From: Lingula anatina
Taxonomy: Eukaryota > Brachiopoda > Lingulata > Lingulida > Lingulidae
DNA: 64,000 nt
Assembly: GCF_001039355.2 (NCBI RefSeq)
Contig: NW_019774958.1
Span: 877,582 to 941,581 of the forward strand
Direction of reading: 5' to 3'
The notes under the pieces were generated by a model. It made no database searches. It saw nothing but the letters and a program-made list of their open reading frames with translations, and was not told where the DNA came from. Positions 38,780 through 54,457 of the stretch are shown in pieces (position 1 is the first letter of the stretch; every line of letters begins with the position of its first letter). The position numbers and the translations under genes were made by a program.

Positions 38780-38814
<35 letters not shown>

Positions 38815-41800
38815 TGTGCATGTGCATGCACGTGCCTAAGATCTTATCATTCTCTTCACGTCCTTCATTATTCACACCACAAAGGGGTGACTAAAGGGTC
38901 AGGTTGCCTGGATAATACATTACTAATTTATATATATCATAGGTATTCCACATTACCTGAAATATCTGTTTCAATGAGAATAAGGCTCTTCTCAGTTCTC
39001 TCCCTGTTGAGTTTAGTAGTTTCTCTGAAAATGATGGAAAAATAATTAATAACCCATTATATATAATTCAAGTATAGTTATTAAAGTGTCCAAATCAATT
39101 GCTTTGATCAGTAAATTACCCTATTAACTGCAATCAAATTATTTATTTCATTGAGATTGAACAGGATCTAATGTCAAATAAACACACAATAATGGGGATG
39201 AAAATGGATGACAAAATAATTACAATTCAAGTATGGATATGCAATTCTGTATTCCAGCACCCTACTCTGAAAACAACTAAATGCCACAAGTCCATAACAA
39301 ATTTCAAACGTGAAAACAAACCCAGAATTTGGGACACAAATGCCAATGCTGTGACTTGGAATGAACCATGTGAAAAATATTGACATCCATTGCATAACAC
39401 TAAGAATGTCAACAGAGAGGACCTTAAGGAAGATGTTGACTCCATGAGGAACTTGTGTTGGAACACATGAGCGCTCCTTTGGCGATTGACATCACAGAAA
39501 ACACTAAACTATGAATGAAACATTTATGACATTGTACATTATCATTTTGTAGAAGTGAGCCTGTAAATGTAAAAACTTTTTTTTGAGTTCAATTAGTTTT
39601 ATTATAATCTAACATCATCTAGATTGGCAAAACATTTATACATTTTGCTCTGTTTAATAATGAAAACATGCATTAGGGCAAATTCTAGAGACATTCCATG
39701 TGTATATTTGATGTACATATCACGGCGGGATTGGAGATCAGATCCACCGCGACATAGGTCCAAGAATAAATCAACACAACTTAGTATGTACTTCAGGTTT
39801 ATTCCTGGTCAAGAGCTGGGACCTCCAGTCAGCTTGTTCAGCTGTCTGGTGTAGCCAAGTCCAGTCTTTCTCTCTCAGAGAATACATGCAAGTTATATAG
39901 CCTATCTGAACAAAGGACAATAAACAATGAACTTAATTACATACCAAATAGAATATTTGAATATTCTATCTTGGATGGGAAGTCTGTACTAGTAACAGTG
40001 TTACTTTTCAGACAACATTAACATCATTTCCTATTTCGAGGCACAGAATTATTAAAGGTGGGTTGTTAACATGATCCTCAAATTAAAGAAAGCCACCCCC
40101 AGTGCAGACACTGATATGTAATTTATTCAAAATGTCATCTCCTAAGTCTCATTTAAAAGGCTTTATCCATTATAAGAGGTCTAGACTTTTTCTTTAAGTT
40201 AAAGATACCAATAGCTTATTAACATAGGTATACAAATACAGGAACAAAAGAATGCTAACAGTATGAGAGACCATGGAGGGGGTCAATATCATTTTAATTA
40301 ATTAACTATTTTGACAGGTAATTGATATCAATTAACATAAAATGTTGACATATCCAATAAGCTGGTTGTTTTGTCTTATGATTTCCATTGGATGTCCTAT
40401 TAGCTTTATCTTATAAGTCATAGCAATATAAAATACCGGGTATATCTGAAATCTCTTTGACACCTAAAAAGGTGGCAATTCTCTATAAGAGAAATTAGGG
40501 TCCATTTCTGAATAGCAAACATTAATGGGGATGTTCAAAGGGGCGGAGTGGGAGACGGAGGAGCTTTTACTACTATACTACTTTATCCTCATGCTCAATA
40601 AAATGGGAAGGAATACAGGAAAAATGGCTGCTAACCAGTTTCTTTCACTAAAAACTGACAACTTAAACTGAATCTGACAGATTATTCAAGGAAAAACCCA
40701 TACATGTCTCTTTCACACAAGAAACCACAAAGTTTGAATATTGAGGAAGTGAGGCTCCACAAAACTACGCCCTTGCTCAAACCACAACAATTATTACATT
40801 AGATTTTTAAATGAATTATGTATACAACTATTCATGAAGATCGTGTTCCTTATAATTCCTACCCTTAACTTCTTCAGCAGTAGCTCTACTTGCAGCGCTT
40901 TTTGTCATCACTATCATAGCTGAAGCAGCCGAATATCCTCCTCAAGTACAAATCCTCCTATCCTCGTCCAGCCATTTCTGCCTCCATATTTCAAATCTCA
41001 ACACGACGCAATTTTCAAAAACATCACGACAATGACACAAGCCAACGCCAAGTCCAAAAACTGTCAGCTGTCAATCGACACCAGTGGTGGCGGCCAGTGA
41101 CAATGACACCCCTTCGGAACAATGGCGCAGATCAGTATTTAGGGGTCATTTGCATGCCCCTCTGCCTCAATTAAAACCCCTAGATGTTTGCTGTGAAAAC
41201 AGCTGCCCCAGGAACAATAGAATTGTAGGGTCAAGGTGGAAATTGGCTTACTGGGACCTACTTGGGAGGGGCAAGAGGGGAGGGGGTCAACGAAGATGGG
41301 GGGGGGGGGAGTAGAGGCACATCACTAGTAAACTTGTACTAGATAATATTGCTGTTTATAATTTGCGTCTTTTATGTAAAATATTATATAGCCTTATATA
41401 AAGATCAGCTATTCAGACTAGCTTGCTGTGTTGGTGACTGCTATAATAATATCACATTGAGAGTCCACTCTATGTAAATAATAGGAAGAAAAGCAAGAGA
41501 GAGAGAGAGAGAAAGAGAGAGAAACGATGATGATGACGATGAGGATGACAAACTTTTCATGGTTCTTGAAGCAGTGTGTTGGACCTGTATTCCACAACAT
41601 GCAAGAATTCTAGAAAGTTACCTTTTGTCACACATTGGCTTGGTTCAAACCAGAACTTACATAAACCCAAAGCTGACTAAATGGGATCACCAGACAACCA
41701 GCTGAATTGTTTTACATGGAATCATGTCCTATGATGATATAAACTGTTTTCAGTGTAAGTCAGGCCTGGTGTTAAGGTGGGGGCCATATACAGACCACAT

Positions 41801-44800
41801 AGACAAACGAACTATTGATTGCATTCAACAGCCTTGGCATCTGTACAGAATCACTGGAGTGAAATGCATTACTTTCACTCTGTTGATGCTGTTTGCACAA
41901 TAATAATACGGCTTTATCTTTTAAATGACACTCCGAGTCATTTTCAAATTTTATCCAGTAATAAAAAGGTGAGTTGAGGACGTAATTCTCTGCCCTAGGC
42001 CGCAAGTATTGTTGACTTAAAATCTGAGTTTTAACCAGTTATTATTCAACTCTACCAGAGTAAGAAACATGAACTTTATAACGATAATGGGATTTTTTAC
42101 CTGACGGGAAAAACATCAAGAAAAAATGTATTAATTTCATTTTATCACAAATAAGCATGTGCCTCTCATGTTTCAAACACCATCAACATGTATATGACTT
42201 TATTCTTTTATTCAGCTACATACTTCCACTTTTCTAAATGTGGAGAAAAAAGTAGGCACCCTTAAAAGAAGGGAAAAAGCAAATTTTTTGACAAGTCACT
42301 GTATAGACAAATAATTTGAATAATAGCCAAACAGATTCTAAAACATAGAACTACTACACTGCCTTTTTTTGAGCAAGAAAGAATTACTGACTAATAGCTA
42401 CTGAAGTGTCAATGAAAAGCATTATAATAATATCTGGAATGAATCTTTAAGATACTAAGACAAAAGTATCTTTTTTTTTATTTGGTTAAGAATATATCCA
42501 TATACCATATAAACTACAAACTGTACTTTTCCCCCCTTTTTCTGTTTGGCTGGTCAGACAATGATTAGCAAATACGACCCCAGGGCAGCCAACAAAGCCG
42601 TAGGAGTTGTCAACAAAGCCCCTAGCGTATTACAAGACCCCGATGTTGCCAAAAAAGACCCGAAGATTTAGCTGAATGTTTAGCTGATCAACCAAGTGTG
42701 ACTGTTCAACATAAAGTTCATTTCCTTCCTGTAAGGTGCAGTTCTCTTAGACTTCCTAGTCCTTGGTGTTACAAATGGACCCAGCCTTTACATAACAGTG
42801 ACTATATAAATATCCCAGGTGAACTGGACCTGTGCGATGACCCGTGGCGTTATCAAGAGAAATCAATCGCGTAATGGTCTATCCTACCTTTAACGTGCGC
42901 CATCTTTTGACAGCAGACACAACATGTATCACCCTGTTGACGGTCCCAGACTTCTCAGCCATTTCTCTGGGTTTATCTCGAGTATTTTCCATCCATTTTT
43001 AAAACGCAGACAGCCAACTCTCCTGTTAATTCATTCGTCAGGTGGTACTTTTGTTTTCTCATGGTTCTATTTACACTGTGGGCTTAGGGGCATGGAGACA
43101 GTTAATTAATCCAAACAAAGGAAAACAAGCATTACATGTACAAAACATGGACTATTACAGCATGTTTTTAAAGTAACTAAAAGTATATGAAATTTCTTCG
43201 ATTTCATTTCTCTTCTATAATTCTTGAAAAAAATAACTATCATTCCTTATTTTATTTTTATTACAAATAATTAAAAGAAATGTCTTCTTTTTTTACCATC
43301 ATTTTTAAATATTTAACATGTTTTTATTTTTGACATCTAAAAAAAGAGTGTGCCCTTACCACAATGATATCCATCATATGTTATAAAAGGTAGGAATTTT
43401 TTTGGAGAAAAAAACAGTATGGCACTTCTGGTCTGAAATCTGGACAGAAACTCTAGAATTTAGACATCTGCTGGGTTATCTAGTAAGTGTACCTCAGTCT
43501 TACAACAGAGCAGATATCCTGTCCATGAAGAACACCAAAGTTCAACTTGTCTCACACGAAATAGGAAACTTCCACAACGTCCAGGTGAAAAACCACAAAA
43601 ACTACCTGTGGTGGGATATCCCTAGATAAAAACAAGACCACATGCTCAATAACATTGTTCACAGGCACATAATAAAAAATCCCACTGCGGCTAAGATCTT
43701 TGTGGTCCCCTATTTGGTCTGGAAGAAAGGACCAGACAGCAGGGCCCGGTTCCACAAACTAACATAAAACCGAAAGTTGGTCTCAGCTTTAAAAAATTTT
43801 TTTTTAGTTTACTCTGACCTACATCAAAGGTGCATCAAAGGTAGTCTTGTTCAATAAAATATTGTCCTATTTATAGAGAGAAGTTTTGGATCAACAGTTT
43901 CTTTATCTAAGTGTACCACTAAATTGAATTGAAGTGGGCTGAAGTTTTCTGTCTTCACTTGTTTTGTGGAATCGACCCCAGAACTCCTGCACTTGACTCA
44001 CCCATGCCTGTTCTAATGACTTTAAATAGGGGTGAAATGATATAGTCCAAGCATGTCCCATGTCTGCAGACTGTTAAAGTGACTTTTTTATCAGGCATGA
44101 GATTGACTTTTAGATAATTCGTATGAAAACATTCGGATAAGTAAAACAAATTTTCAACAAAAACCTAAAATCCTTTTTTTGTTTCAAATGTTTTCAAAAA
44201 TCAGAAAATAAACCTTTTTTTTTTTTCAATATCTCAACAAAAATGCTTTTAATTTTAACTTTTTTCTACAGCATCAGCATTTCTGGCATAAAAAAACTTA
44301 TGGTTCTACTATCTAAAGATTAAAATCAACAGTAAATGCAGGTGAAGAAAAAAAAACACCTAAGCATCGCTAAACACTCGAGTATTTCCAAAAGTTCACC
44401 TTCCTCTTGGGTCAAAGTGCCACAGCACACACTTCACTTGAAGTGATAACCTCTGAACTTATCTTTCAATATTAACACTTTACATTCTAATAACCCAATC
44501 ACCATGAATGACAAGTTCATATAAACCAATATTGAGAGTTAAAATAATACAAGAGGACGTCACAATGCAGAAGGTACACTTTCTCCCACATTCTGTTTAC
44601 CTGAACGAGATTGATGCACATACCAAAGCTGGGGATTCAAGATGTTTGGAGTACTTAACAAATGTAATTCGACTGTAATAACAAATACCCCCCTCCGCCC
44701 CCCATTCCACTTAGTCTCTATCCCAGGACAGATCTTATTTTAGTTCACTTTGGAAATAAGAACACATAATTTTGCTTAGAAATCCTCTCCAATCATCTGG

Positions 44801-47800
44801 AGGAGAAATTACAGAGGGATTATCCAAATTCCTTTACAAAGTAGATAAAGCAGAGCTGTTCAAGATATATATAGAGAGAACTATGTATGCATTGTAAATA
44901 AGAAGCATGACTAGCTGTTGGAAAGCAGACTTGAGTGACTCAAAACGTGTAATTTTCAGTTGGGAGCACTGTTGTTCATTCCCTGAGAGAATTCACTGGG
45001 AATTTTACTAATTAAAATTATCAATTCAATTCATGATGTGATTTTTCTACCTTCTTCATTCAATAACTGGGAATAATCTACTGGTGCTGCCATAGCAATT
45101 CTTTCATTTTACAGCCTTTCATTAATCAATCAAATAATATAAAATTAAAGGTGTGTGCATGCACACGAGCGTGTGCACGAGGGCTTTGTGTATGTGTGTA
45201 TATACGTATGTGTATGTTAGATGGTAGAAGAGGAACCTGAGCAAATTCCACAAGTGCCAGGTAGAACAAGGGAAGACTTTGACAGCTGTCAGTGCTATTC
45301 CTTTTCAATACCTGAAGGTATTTTAATCTTGGTGTTTTCATCCTCCTTCAGTGTCAGCACATGTTTTCTATCCTTTTTATTCAATGGCAAGAGAACCTTC
45401 CCATTTTTTCAATTACTTCAGCATCTATTTAAAACCTGTGTTTCCTTTTATAGATCTGTTGCATAACTTCAGCCTTATCTTCTAATTAAACTCAAGAAGA
45501 AAGAAAACCAGAGAGTTCAGGACGTGAAGTTATGCAGAATGACAACTCTTGTTGAAAATCCCACCGTTATCTGACCCTAGAATTTCTACCTGAAATAAGC
45601 AAATGTGGCAAGATTGAGCTTTGGGGGAAAGAACAGGGCAGAAGGTTCACTGGAAGGTATGATACCCCTCTCTTGAGAGACTACCTATGAGGAGGTAGGG
45701 TGGAGATAGGGCTGAGGGGGGAGTGGGGGGGGGGGGGGGGGGGGGGAAGGATCCTGTCTAGGATTCTGANCATTTTTTCATCAAAGCCATACATCAATTG
45801 GCATACATTCATGACACTTGAGTTCTCAGTTATCTCCTGGGTAGTGCTTGGAATTTGATCTGAAGTGTTTCTATCCTAGTGGCCATGTGGTGTTGCTGTA
45901 ACTTTCGAGTGTTAACATAGGTTTTCACTCAGGTGTAAGCCAGATGGAAAACTGTTCCCTCAAACCCTGTCTGAAAGCCAATTTGAAAACCAACCCTTTG
46001 CTTGCATTTTAAATACTGTTACTATGTTATTTTCCTAGGCTTTAACACACTAATGGACAAACAAGACAAATAGACTGTGAAAAAGAGATACAGAGAGAGA
46101 GAAAGATTTTTTGGGCCTGAAGTCTGTCAATCTTTCAGTTCACCTCACTTCACCTCACCTGTCTGAGGACTTAACAGAGACAGACAGCACACCCCCACAT
46201 AGTGGAGACTTCACCTCTGCTGTGTTTACCATATGAAATAAGACACTGTAATAACATGTACTTGCTAATGGTGGATGTACAGTTAAGTCTTTTCAAGCAC
46301 AGGTGAAGGATTCATTTTGTGACCATATATCTAAGAATACAATATATAAGAATACAATGCATCTCACTTATCTCCTTATATCTCTCTCTCTATAAAAGGT
46401 GCCACAATAGAGGTATCTTTAATCATTAACCAAGTTATTTATACATGGTTAACAATCATCACCCTCACCTGTGACTCCATAACCATAAATTATCAAACAG
46501 AGCAAAAAAATCTTATCCTTGTATTTCTAAGGGGCACAGATATATCCGTATAGGTCTGATCCACCAAAAAGAAACATAATGTCACCAACTTGGACTTTGG
46601 TTCAGCTGCAGTGCCACACGTAAACAGGCAAAAAGTTCAGATGTTGTGTTGATGATGAGGACGATGATGAAAAAACGAAGGTGGTGCTGACAAGGAAACT
46701 TATTCCATTCATTATATTCGGTAGTTGCTTGCAGTATGAGTAGTGATTTTTTAATATAATCACAAATATCCATGCAAAAAAAAACATCAAATATAACTTA
46801 ACAAAAATCAACCACTTGCATGTGAACAATTACACGTACGAAAAAACGAGTCATGAACATGTGTCACTTACCTATACATGCGTGAACACGGACTGATAAC
46901 TGTGTACGAAGAATTATTGTGTTCTTGCGTCTGAAAAGCAAGGAAAAGATAATCATATTCAACACACTTAAGAACAAGAGGCTATAAACATAGAACTGGT
47001 GACAAAAATAAGTGGTTATAATATAATTATCTTCATCTGAAATGAAAGGAGATAAATATTCCTCCTGTAAAGACGAGGTGATCAAATTATCTTTTAACTG
47101 GGGAATCCAAAATTATAATTTTTATAAAAGGGGGAAAGAAGATGGATATTATAATTTCAAAGGAAAAGGAGGAGAGAAAAAATACCATTTCTTAATGAAG
47201 CAGAGATTAAAGCTATATTTTCAAAGGAAGGACAATAATATTTTTGAAAAGAGAAATATATAATTTCACCGAATATAGAAGGGCAGGTTGAAATACAATT
47301 TTCTAAACAAATCAGCTCCTGCCGGTTATAACTTGTCAAACTATTCCCCCATCCTCTGGCTTCAATTTTTATACAAATTCAACCCAGCAGTTGATTCAAA
47401 ACACAATTTGAGAGAGTGAATACTTTAACACCTTAAGTGAGTACTTCCCTTTGTAAATCAGAAATTACATGCACCCCAATGGAAGGCAATACGACCTTCT
47501 CTTTGAGCAAAAATGAATCGGGTTTATTTTTCAAAATCAAATATTTTCTCTCACCTCTCTCACAACAGGTGCTCCTGTTACTAGACTTAACTGTTTGCCT
47601 TTGTTTGTTTTTCTACTTCAACTTGTTTAAGATTACAGTCGACATTGTTATAACTGTTTGCTTTTGATTTTTCTGTCATTTCAACAAAAACACACGTTCA
47701 ATAGACTCTCTATTGCTCCAACGCCCCCAGTTTCAATATACACATCAGCTGTTTTAATAACATTTTCAACTAATAATCAATAAAACAAGACAATGTACAA

Positions 47801-50800
47801 ATGATGCAGGTGCTTTGTGCAAAAAATTGGGTGGAGTCGCAAAAATCATGATGATATAAATATTCAAGATATTTCCCTTTTGTGTACAAGGTAGGTGCTA
47901 TGTTTCCTCTAGATTTCTTTCAATCAGAGATAATTGAGCCTCCCCCATTTAAAGGCACCGTATTTTAAATACAAATTGGTAATTTTTTATGGAATTGTCA
48001 GAGAAAGACATCTACTGTGTACTTTTTACCCAAGCATTTTTTTCTTCCTTTCTATTTTTGAAAGAAATATACACACAAAGTGAGGAAAACTGACAGAGAA
48101 ATATTGCTACTGAACAGTAAACACTGACTGCTAGAATGTGCCCGAGAATCATTCAGAAGGTTTACAGTAAATCTACACTCCTTGATAAATTTAACTGTCA
48201 CTCTTAATGTCCAACTGACAAAAGCTGACAACTCTCTTTGGCCAGGTGGAAAATAAGTCGACAAAAGCCGCAATGACAAAAGATATCATTTCCATTTTCG
48301 ATTCCCTCTTCTTGTAACATTTCTTGACGGGGCTGTCCCAAATTACACCCATTGACACAAAGAAGTAATCCCTTCAACGCACAACCTCTATCCCCTCACA
48401 TATATTGTATGTCGTTTACTAACAATCTGTTCTTGCTACACATATATTGCATGTCACCTCACTGACAACCTCCTTCTATTTCAGCAACATCGTACATTGT
48501 CAGTCTTATAACACTGCTCTTCACACAAATACTGCATGTCTCAAAACAAGTCCTCTCTACATTAACCCCTGTACAATTGTGCCTATAGTCCATGTCCTGG
48601 TTTCTTTTTATTCCTGTGTACAGGTGTATCTTAGCTAATACAAGACCACTGGACACCTTTTGCAACACAGATCTGCACCTGTACCCTTAAAATATCTAAC
48701 CCAAGTGACAAAAGCTTGCTTTACTGAACTGGAAAGATGTAAAACTAAAATGATTTTTTTTTTAATTTTTGAGCCATATCTGCTCTTCAAAAGAATTACT
48801 TCAAACAAATTTCTTGCATTTTAAGATGTAACAGGGCAAATTATTGAAAGTGTTTATAAAGCAGCTTTTAGAAAAGGATTTAAATACTTCATTTCAATGT
48901 ATCTATCAGTATATATACTAGTAATTCACTACCATGTCAGTCATCAGTTAATATTCCAACATTTCTACTTCCACCTCCTTAGACTGTGTTCCCATAACCT
49001 TATCATACTAGCAGGATCGATCTATCATGCAACATGAACAGCATCATGGACAAAAATGTTTTCCCGACTTTACCTAAATACCTGTAGTTACGAGGTGGCA
49101 TGCTAGACATTTAAGCTGCTTAAAGTGAATGCAATTTAATGAGAATCCCCAAGGAGTTAGATCGATCCAGCTAGTAAGTTAGGATTATGGGAACGGGGCC
49201 TTAGAAGCACTGTGCCCGCATAAAATGAAACGCCATATTTCCAGTCCAGCTGGATCTAGACACATTTTGGTGCCACACATTTCTGCAAATAACTTAATTG
49301 CAATCAAGTCACCACTGGCAGCAGGTCCAAGTGTGACACATATTTCATGAAAAGGGGTTTCATTTTATTTATAAATCTTTTTTTTTTTAATTATATTCTC
49401 CATTTATATATTAAATTCAAAAATCTGATTTGGCTCATTTTATTCAGAAATTTTGCAATTAAAAAAAGTTACACAGTGACATAATGAGGATTGATTTTTA
49501 ATAAAAAATATATCTAGGCATTCTGGCTATAAACCCATCAAATTACCATATTAAACACCTACCTGTTAATAGTGATCAGTAAATATAATAATATAGTAAT
49601 TTATTCCGTTCAACATTTACCTTGTGGCCGTCTCCTGGCATTTTCCCTCCTAAACTAAGTGTAATATGACAATCATATCAAGCCGCAGGCAGAAAGCATG
49701 GGTTTAGCACAGATTATATATACTGGTAACAACAATTTAGCTTTGGGCACATTCATGCTACTGAAGCTACTCTGATGATGTTTTTCCTAATCATCTGTCC
49801 TGACAAGTACACCACTCATTGTTAATTAAAAAGTGGAATCATTAATCCATAAAATGTGTGTTTTTCGTTATTATTTGTCAGGTCTTTTATGCCAAGTTCA
49901 TTTTTACTACACCCAGCTGCAAAAAGTGACATTTTAAGTTCAATAAAGTTAAAAGATCTTTTGCAATACGCATGTCATTGTGCCTTCAAATCCTGAAGTG
50001 TAATGAATCATGCAACTGGCAAGCGAAGTTGCCACATATTGCATAATGACGGTGCATATGTTACTTCATATTACAAGTCCATGTTTCAAAATGCAGGAGC
50101 TGCTTCTTGGTATAGCAGTAATGTAGCGATGTACTAGTACACAAGTGTGCAGAAAAAACTTTATCTATTTATTTATCTTTTATTAATATGCCAGCAAAAG
50201 GGCGCCTCTTCAATCTAGATATAATTCAATTTTCACCCATCCATTTTATTCAAACTGGAAAATTATTATACCTAAGGATACACCTGGCATAAAAAAACTA
50301 GCCAGGCATTTCATTAAGAAAAAAATATATTAAATTACAGGTCTTTTATTCTATAAAACCAGGTGCCATCCCTTCATTACTTCCTGATTGTCCTGCAACC
50401 AAACCCTGTAACCACCATTATTAACCATCTATATAGATGCTATCACTATTCTTATGATGTTTTTTTACTTGACTCTGTGGTTACCAACTCAACTTACCCC
50501 CCCCCCTCCCCATCTCAGGGATGAGGGGCAGTCTTAGAAACGTCCGTTGCACAACATAGGACAAAATATGCTGAAAAGGAGGAAGGCTTTCAGGCAAACC
50601 TTTACTTATCTGATGGCTTAGTATACACATAAAAACTGTCAGTGGTCTTTTTCTCTGTCTGAACACACATTTGCCTAAGCAGTAGCTTACTAGTACTACC
50701 GAACCAGAATTTGTAACTGGTCCTATTTCCTGTCTGAACTCGCTACCAGACAGCTACAAACAATATCGTGCAACATGATACCTGGCGAATACATGTATAG

Positions 50801-53800
50801 GACACCTGTAATTCAACAGGCCAAGTATTTACGCATTATGCAAGTGCACACAATGAAAGTTGCACAATAAATAGGGCCTGGAGAGATTACAGTGTTACAC
50901 TCCACTTGTAAATCAACAGGCAAAACTTGAAGATCTGATAAAAGTACACCTTGACATTTGGGTTGCTTGTGACTTGGTAAGTTGAGGTACTCAGAAGGCA
51001 TATTTCATAACAATCTAGAATACCATATAGAAGGTGATAGCACATAGAATAGGAGGCACGATGAATGGATAAAATGAGAANGCTCAGAAGGCATATTCCA
51101 TAACAATCTAGAATACCATATAGAAGGTGATAGCACATAGAATAGGAGGCACGATGAATGGATAAAATGAGAATAAATAAAAAGATGATGAAAAAAAAAA
51201 TCCCCCCCTATTCATTTATTGAAATACAAATACATTATAAAAACATGTATCAAATAATTATTAGTATGGAATGTGGAAAAAATAACTTATGCAAGGTGTA
51301 TTGTGTTATTTTGGATTTTAGTTTTAAAGCAAAGTCACTAGTGCATTTCACACGCACATCCAAACACCTTGCTCATTCTGGTGTGTCTATTCCTATTACA
51401 TATTCACAGCTATAAATGAGTTAACTTACTGTTCATTGAAGCCCTCTAACTCATCCCACTGTTCTTCCAGGGCTAGGTCCAGGTCCAAGTAGGTGCCATA
51501 TTCTCCCTGGCCAGTGTGGTTCACCTTGAACAGCTGGAGGGCACAGTCTTCAAGCTGGAGGAGACGGGGTGATAGAATACATTTCATATAGTGTATGTGA
51601 TTTAATGTACTAGGCATTGAGGGTTCAATGAACAGTGTGTATATGTGTTCCCATACCCGAGCGCGTGTGTGTGCATGTGTGTGTGACAGATAGGTAGAAA
51701 ATATAGACTATATATAGATGGAGATTGAATGTACTTTTGTTGGAAACTAAAGGTTCAACAATTAAAAACTGTGTGTGTACGTGTGTACTTTTGTGAAAGA
51801 GTATGTGTAAATGTGTAATAGAGATATATGAGCGTGCATGTTTGACAGAGAAAGTGTCTGCATGCGCATGTGTGTGTGAAAGAATGTGTACAACAGTGTG
51901 TGCTAACATGTGTGCATAAATTTATATACAGGTGCATATTTATATGTATGCACATGCATGAGCATACCCAATGTGTTTGTATTGTTTTGATTTTCTACCT
52001 GATGTAATCAGCATTCAATGAACTAATGTTGCATGCCGTTGTAAATCAGTTTGAATGTGCCTTTTGTAAAATGTCGTCATTTCAGAGACTGATCTTTCGT
52101 CTTGTTTTTTTAGTTTGGTTTCTTAATCAAGTTGAAACAATCTTAAGTACCAAATTAATTCTGAGGCATTGCCATAACAAGTAATGATGGATAACATCAG
52201 ACGGGGCCTGGCCAGGCAATATAATTAATAATACATATTATTTTGTGACAGGGAAGTATGCAAGATGACAACATCGCATGTCATAACTCTATTGATTGGG
52301 AAGTATGCAGACCGGCATTGTTATCAGTGAATAACATGTTTGAAATACCTGGGCTGATTTCTTGTTTGAGTTTTGACATTTCTTTTTTTTTTCGTTTGGC
52401 AAATTAGGGGCGTTATCACTTGCCATATTGGTGTCACCAAGTACAAGACAAGAACACCTGTTTATAATAGTACCTTGTCTCTATAACAGAAGGTTGAGCA
52501 ACAGCCTGTCCGCATGTACTTTGTAACTTTGATGTAATTATTATACAACAGCATGAAATTAATCAAAAGTGAACTTTCCAAGTGTTTTTCAAGTTATAAG
52601 TCGACCTGCAAAAAATACCAATCAACACTTACAATTTGAGGTCACAGATGTTAGATTTTTAAAGCTGCATGTTGTCCTTTATCTCTCGTAAAATTTATGC
52701 ATAATTTAATATGTTATAGCAGCAGATGTGTGCCACATGCTACGGCGTTTACAGCCACTCTATTCTGTAAAATTTAGTACTTCAGAAGATTTCTTCTAGC
52801 AATTCATTAATTAAAATCATCAAAATTCCACAAGAGCTTTATGCTGTTCAAATGTTATGTTGCAAAATATCAATTACTGTTATTTTGCATAAAATCAGGC
52901 CTCAATGGACAGTTTTTCAATTTTTATAGACACAGAGTATAGCATATAAGCAATGAAACACATCACTTTTCCTACTGCTTTACTTTATAAAAAAAATTCA
53001 TTTTCAAATGCTTATATCTTCATAACTGAAACATTATAAACAAAAAACTTTAAGGCAGAAAATAATTCACTCATATTGATCAAATTAATTAAATCAACCA
53101 AACTGAATCAGCTGTATGATGCTGGTGTTTCCTAGTTGCAAGAATATTGGAGAAAAAAGGTAAGTCCGTCTCCCCCCCCCCCCCCCCCTCCAAAACCTCT
53201 CTGTGGCATGTTGTATTATGCACTAGCCAATAGTCATTATCCAAATACTGTCACACACCTCTTACTTTGCCATCATAACTGGTCAATTCTAAACTGTTGA
53301 TCAGATAAAAACCATAAATCAAAAAGACATAAAAGCCTTCCCCGCATACACACCTGTGCCTCAAGGAGACAAAATAACCACCACATATCCCACTATCCAT
53401 TTAAAAGGGCCACAATATTAACTACCAAGCCAGAACATGGATAATATCTATTTACCCATATTTTTCATTTCTATTTATAGACCAATGCATGTGTCTAACA
53501 GGGGCAGATTTAGGCCGTCTTCTGGGTCTTCCAGAAGACGGTCAGATTTTCAAGTTTACATTGACGGGTATCTTTTTTTTCTGTCGGAAGACGGTCAAAA
53601 ATGGAGGACGGATCAACAAAGATAATTTGGAAGACTGTCAGAAAATATCTCTGAATTCGCCCCTGTCTAAGTATAAAAGCATAATCTATTTCCATAAAAT
53701 GACACGTCATCAGTTTATTATAAGTACTACTTATTATTTGTGTTGAAAGAACAAAGGTAAGGGCTTATGGACAATTTCCTTCTTTTCCTCATGGACCTAT

Positions 53801-54388
53801 TATTTCAGAAATGTCACACATTCCTCCCTGTCATTAAAGCAGTGACATTAATAGCAGCCTGTAAATTAATGGCACTTCAGCAGAGACACTCTTTACTATC
53901 ACTGGGACAACTTTTGAAATTTATCAGGAGAAATCAAACAAAGTAGACCTCCATTAGAATCCTGGGTATGGGTAGGAAAAACATACTGAATGAAAGTACA
54001 GGTGAACTTCTTTTGACTTTGGGGCTTTATTTTTAAATGTTGTACTTTCTTCGAGAACCATCTCTTTTGCCCCCCTCCCCCCAACTACTCCCCTCCGTCA
54101 ACAATTCAATGCTCTAATGAATCGGAATGCACAAAATAAATAAATCCAGTTACATTACCATACAAATAAATTTACCCAACACGTAAAAATTTTACACTTT
54201 TTACTGCTAATTATCAATGTATTTCTTCACTACTAAATAACTTGCTGAAAGGCCTGAATCATAAATTGAACAATCATGCTATAAAATTAAACACCAAAGT
54301 CCAAATATAGATACACATAGTATTGTCATTTAACTGCAGTGAATCACTTAGTATATATATATATGTGGGTGAAAGGTATATTTACACA

Positions 54389-54457
<69 letters not shown>

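Noticed and set aside
42896-42912. 17-base identity TGCGCCATCTTTTGACA with 59781-59797, resembling a YY1 site
   Set aside because: Only the 17 bases match and the motif alone is weak evidence. It is not reported as a regulatory feature.
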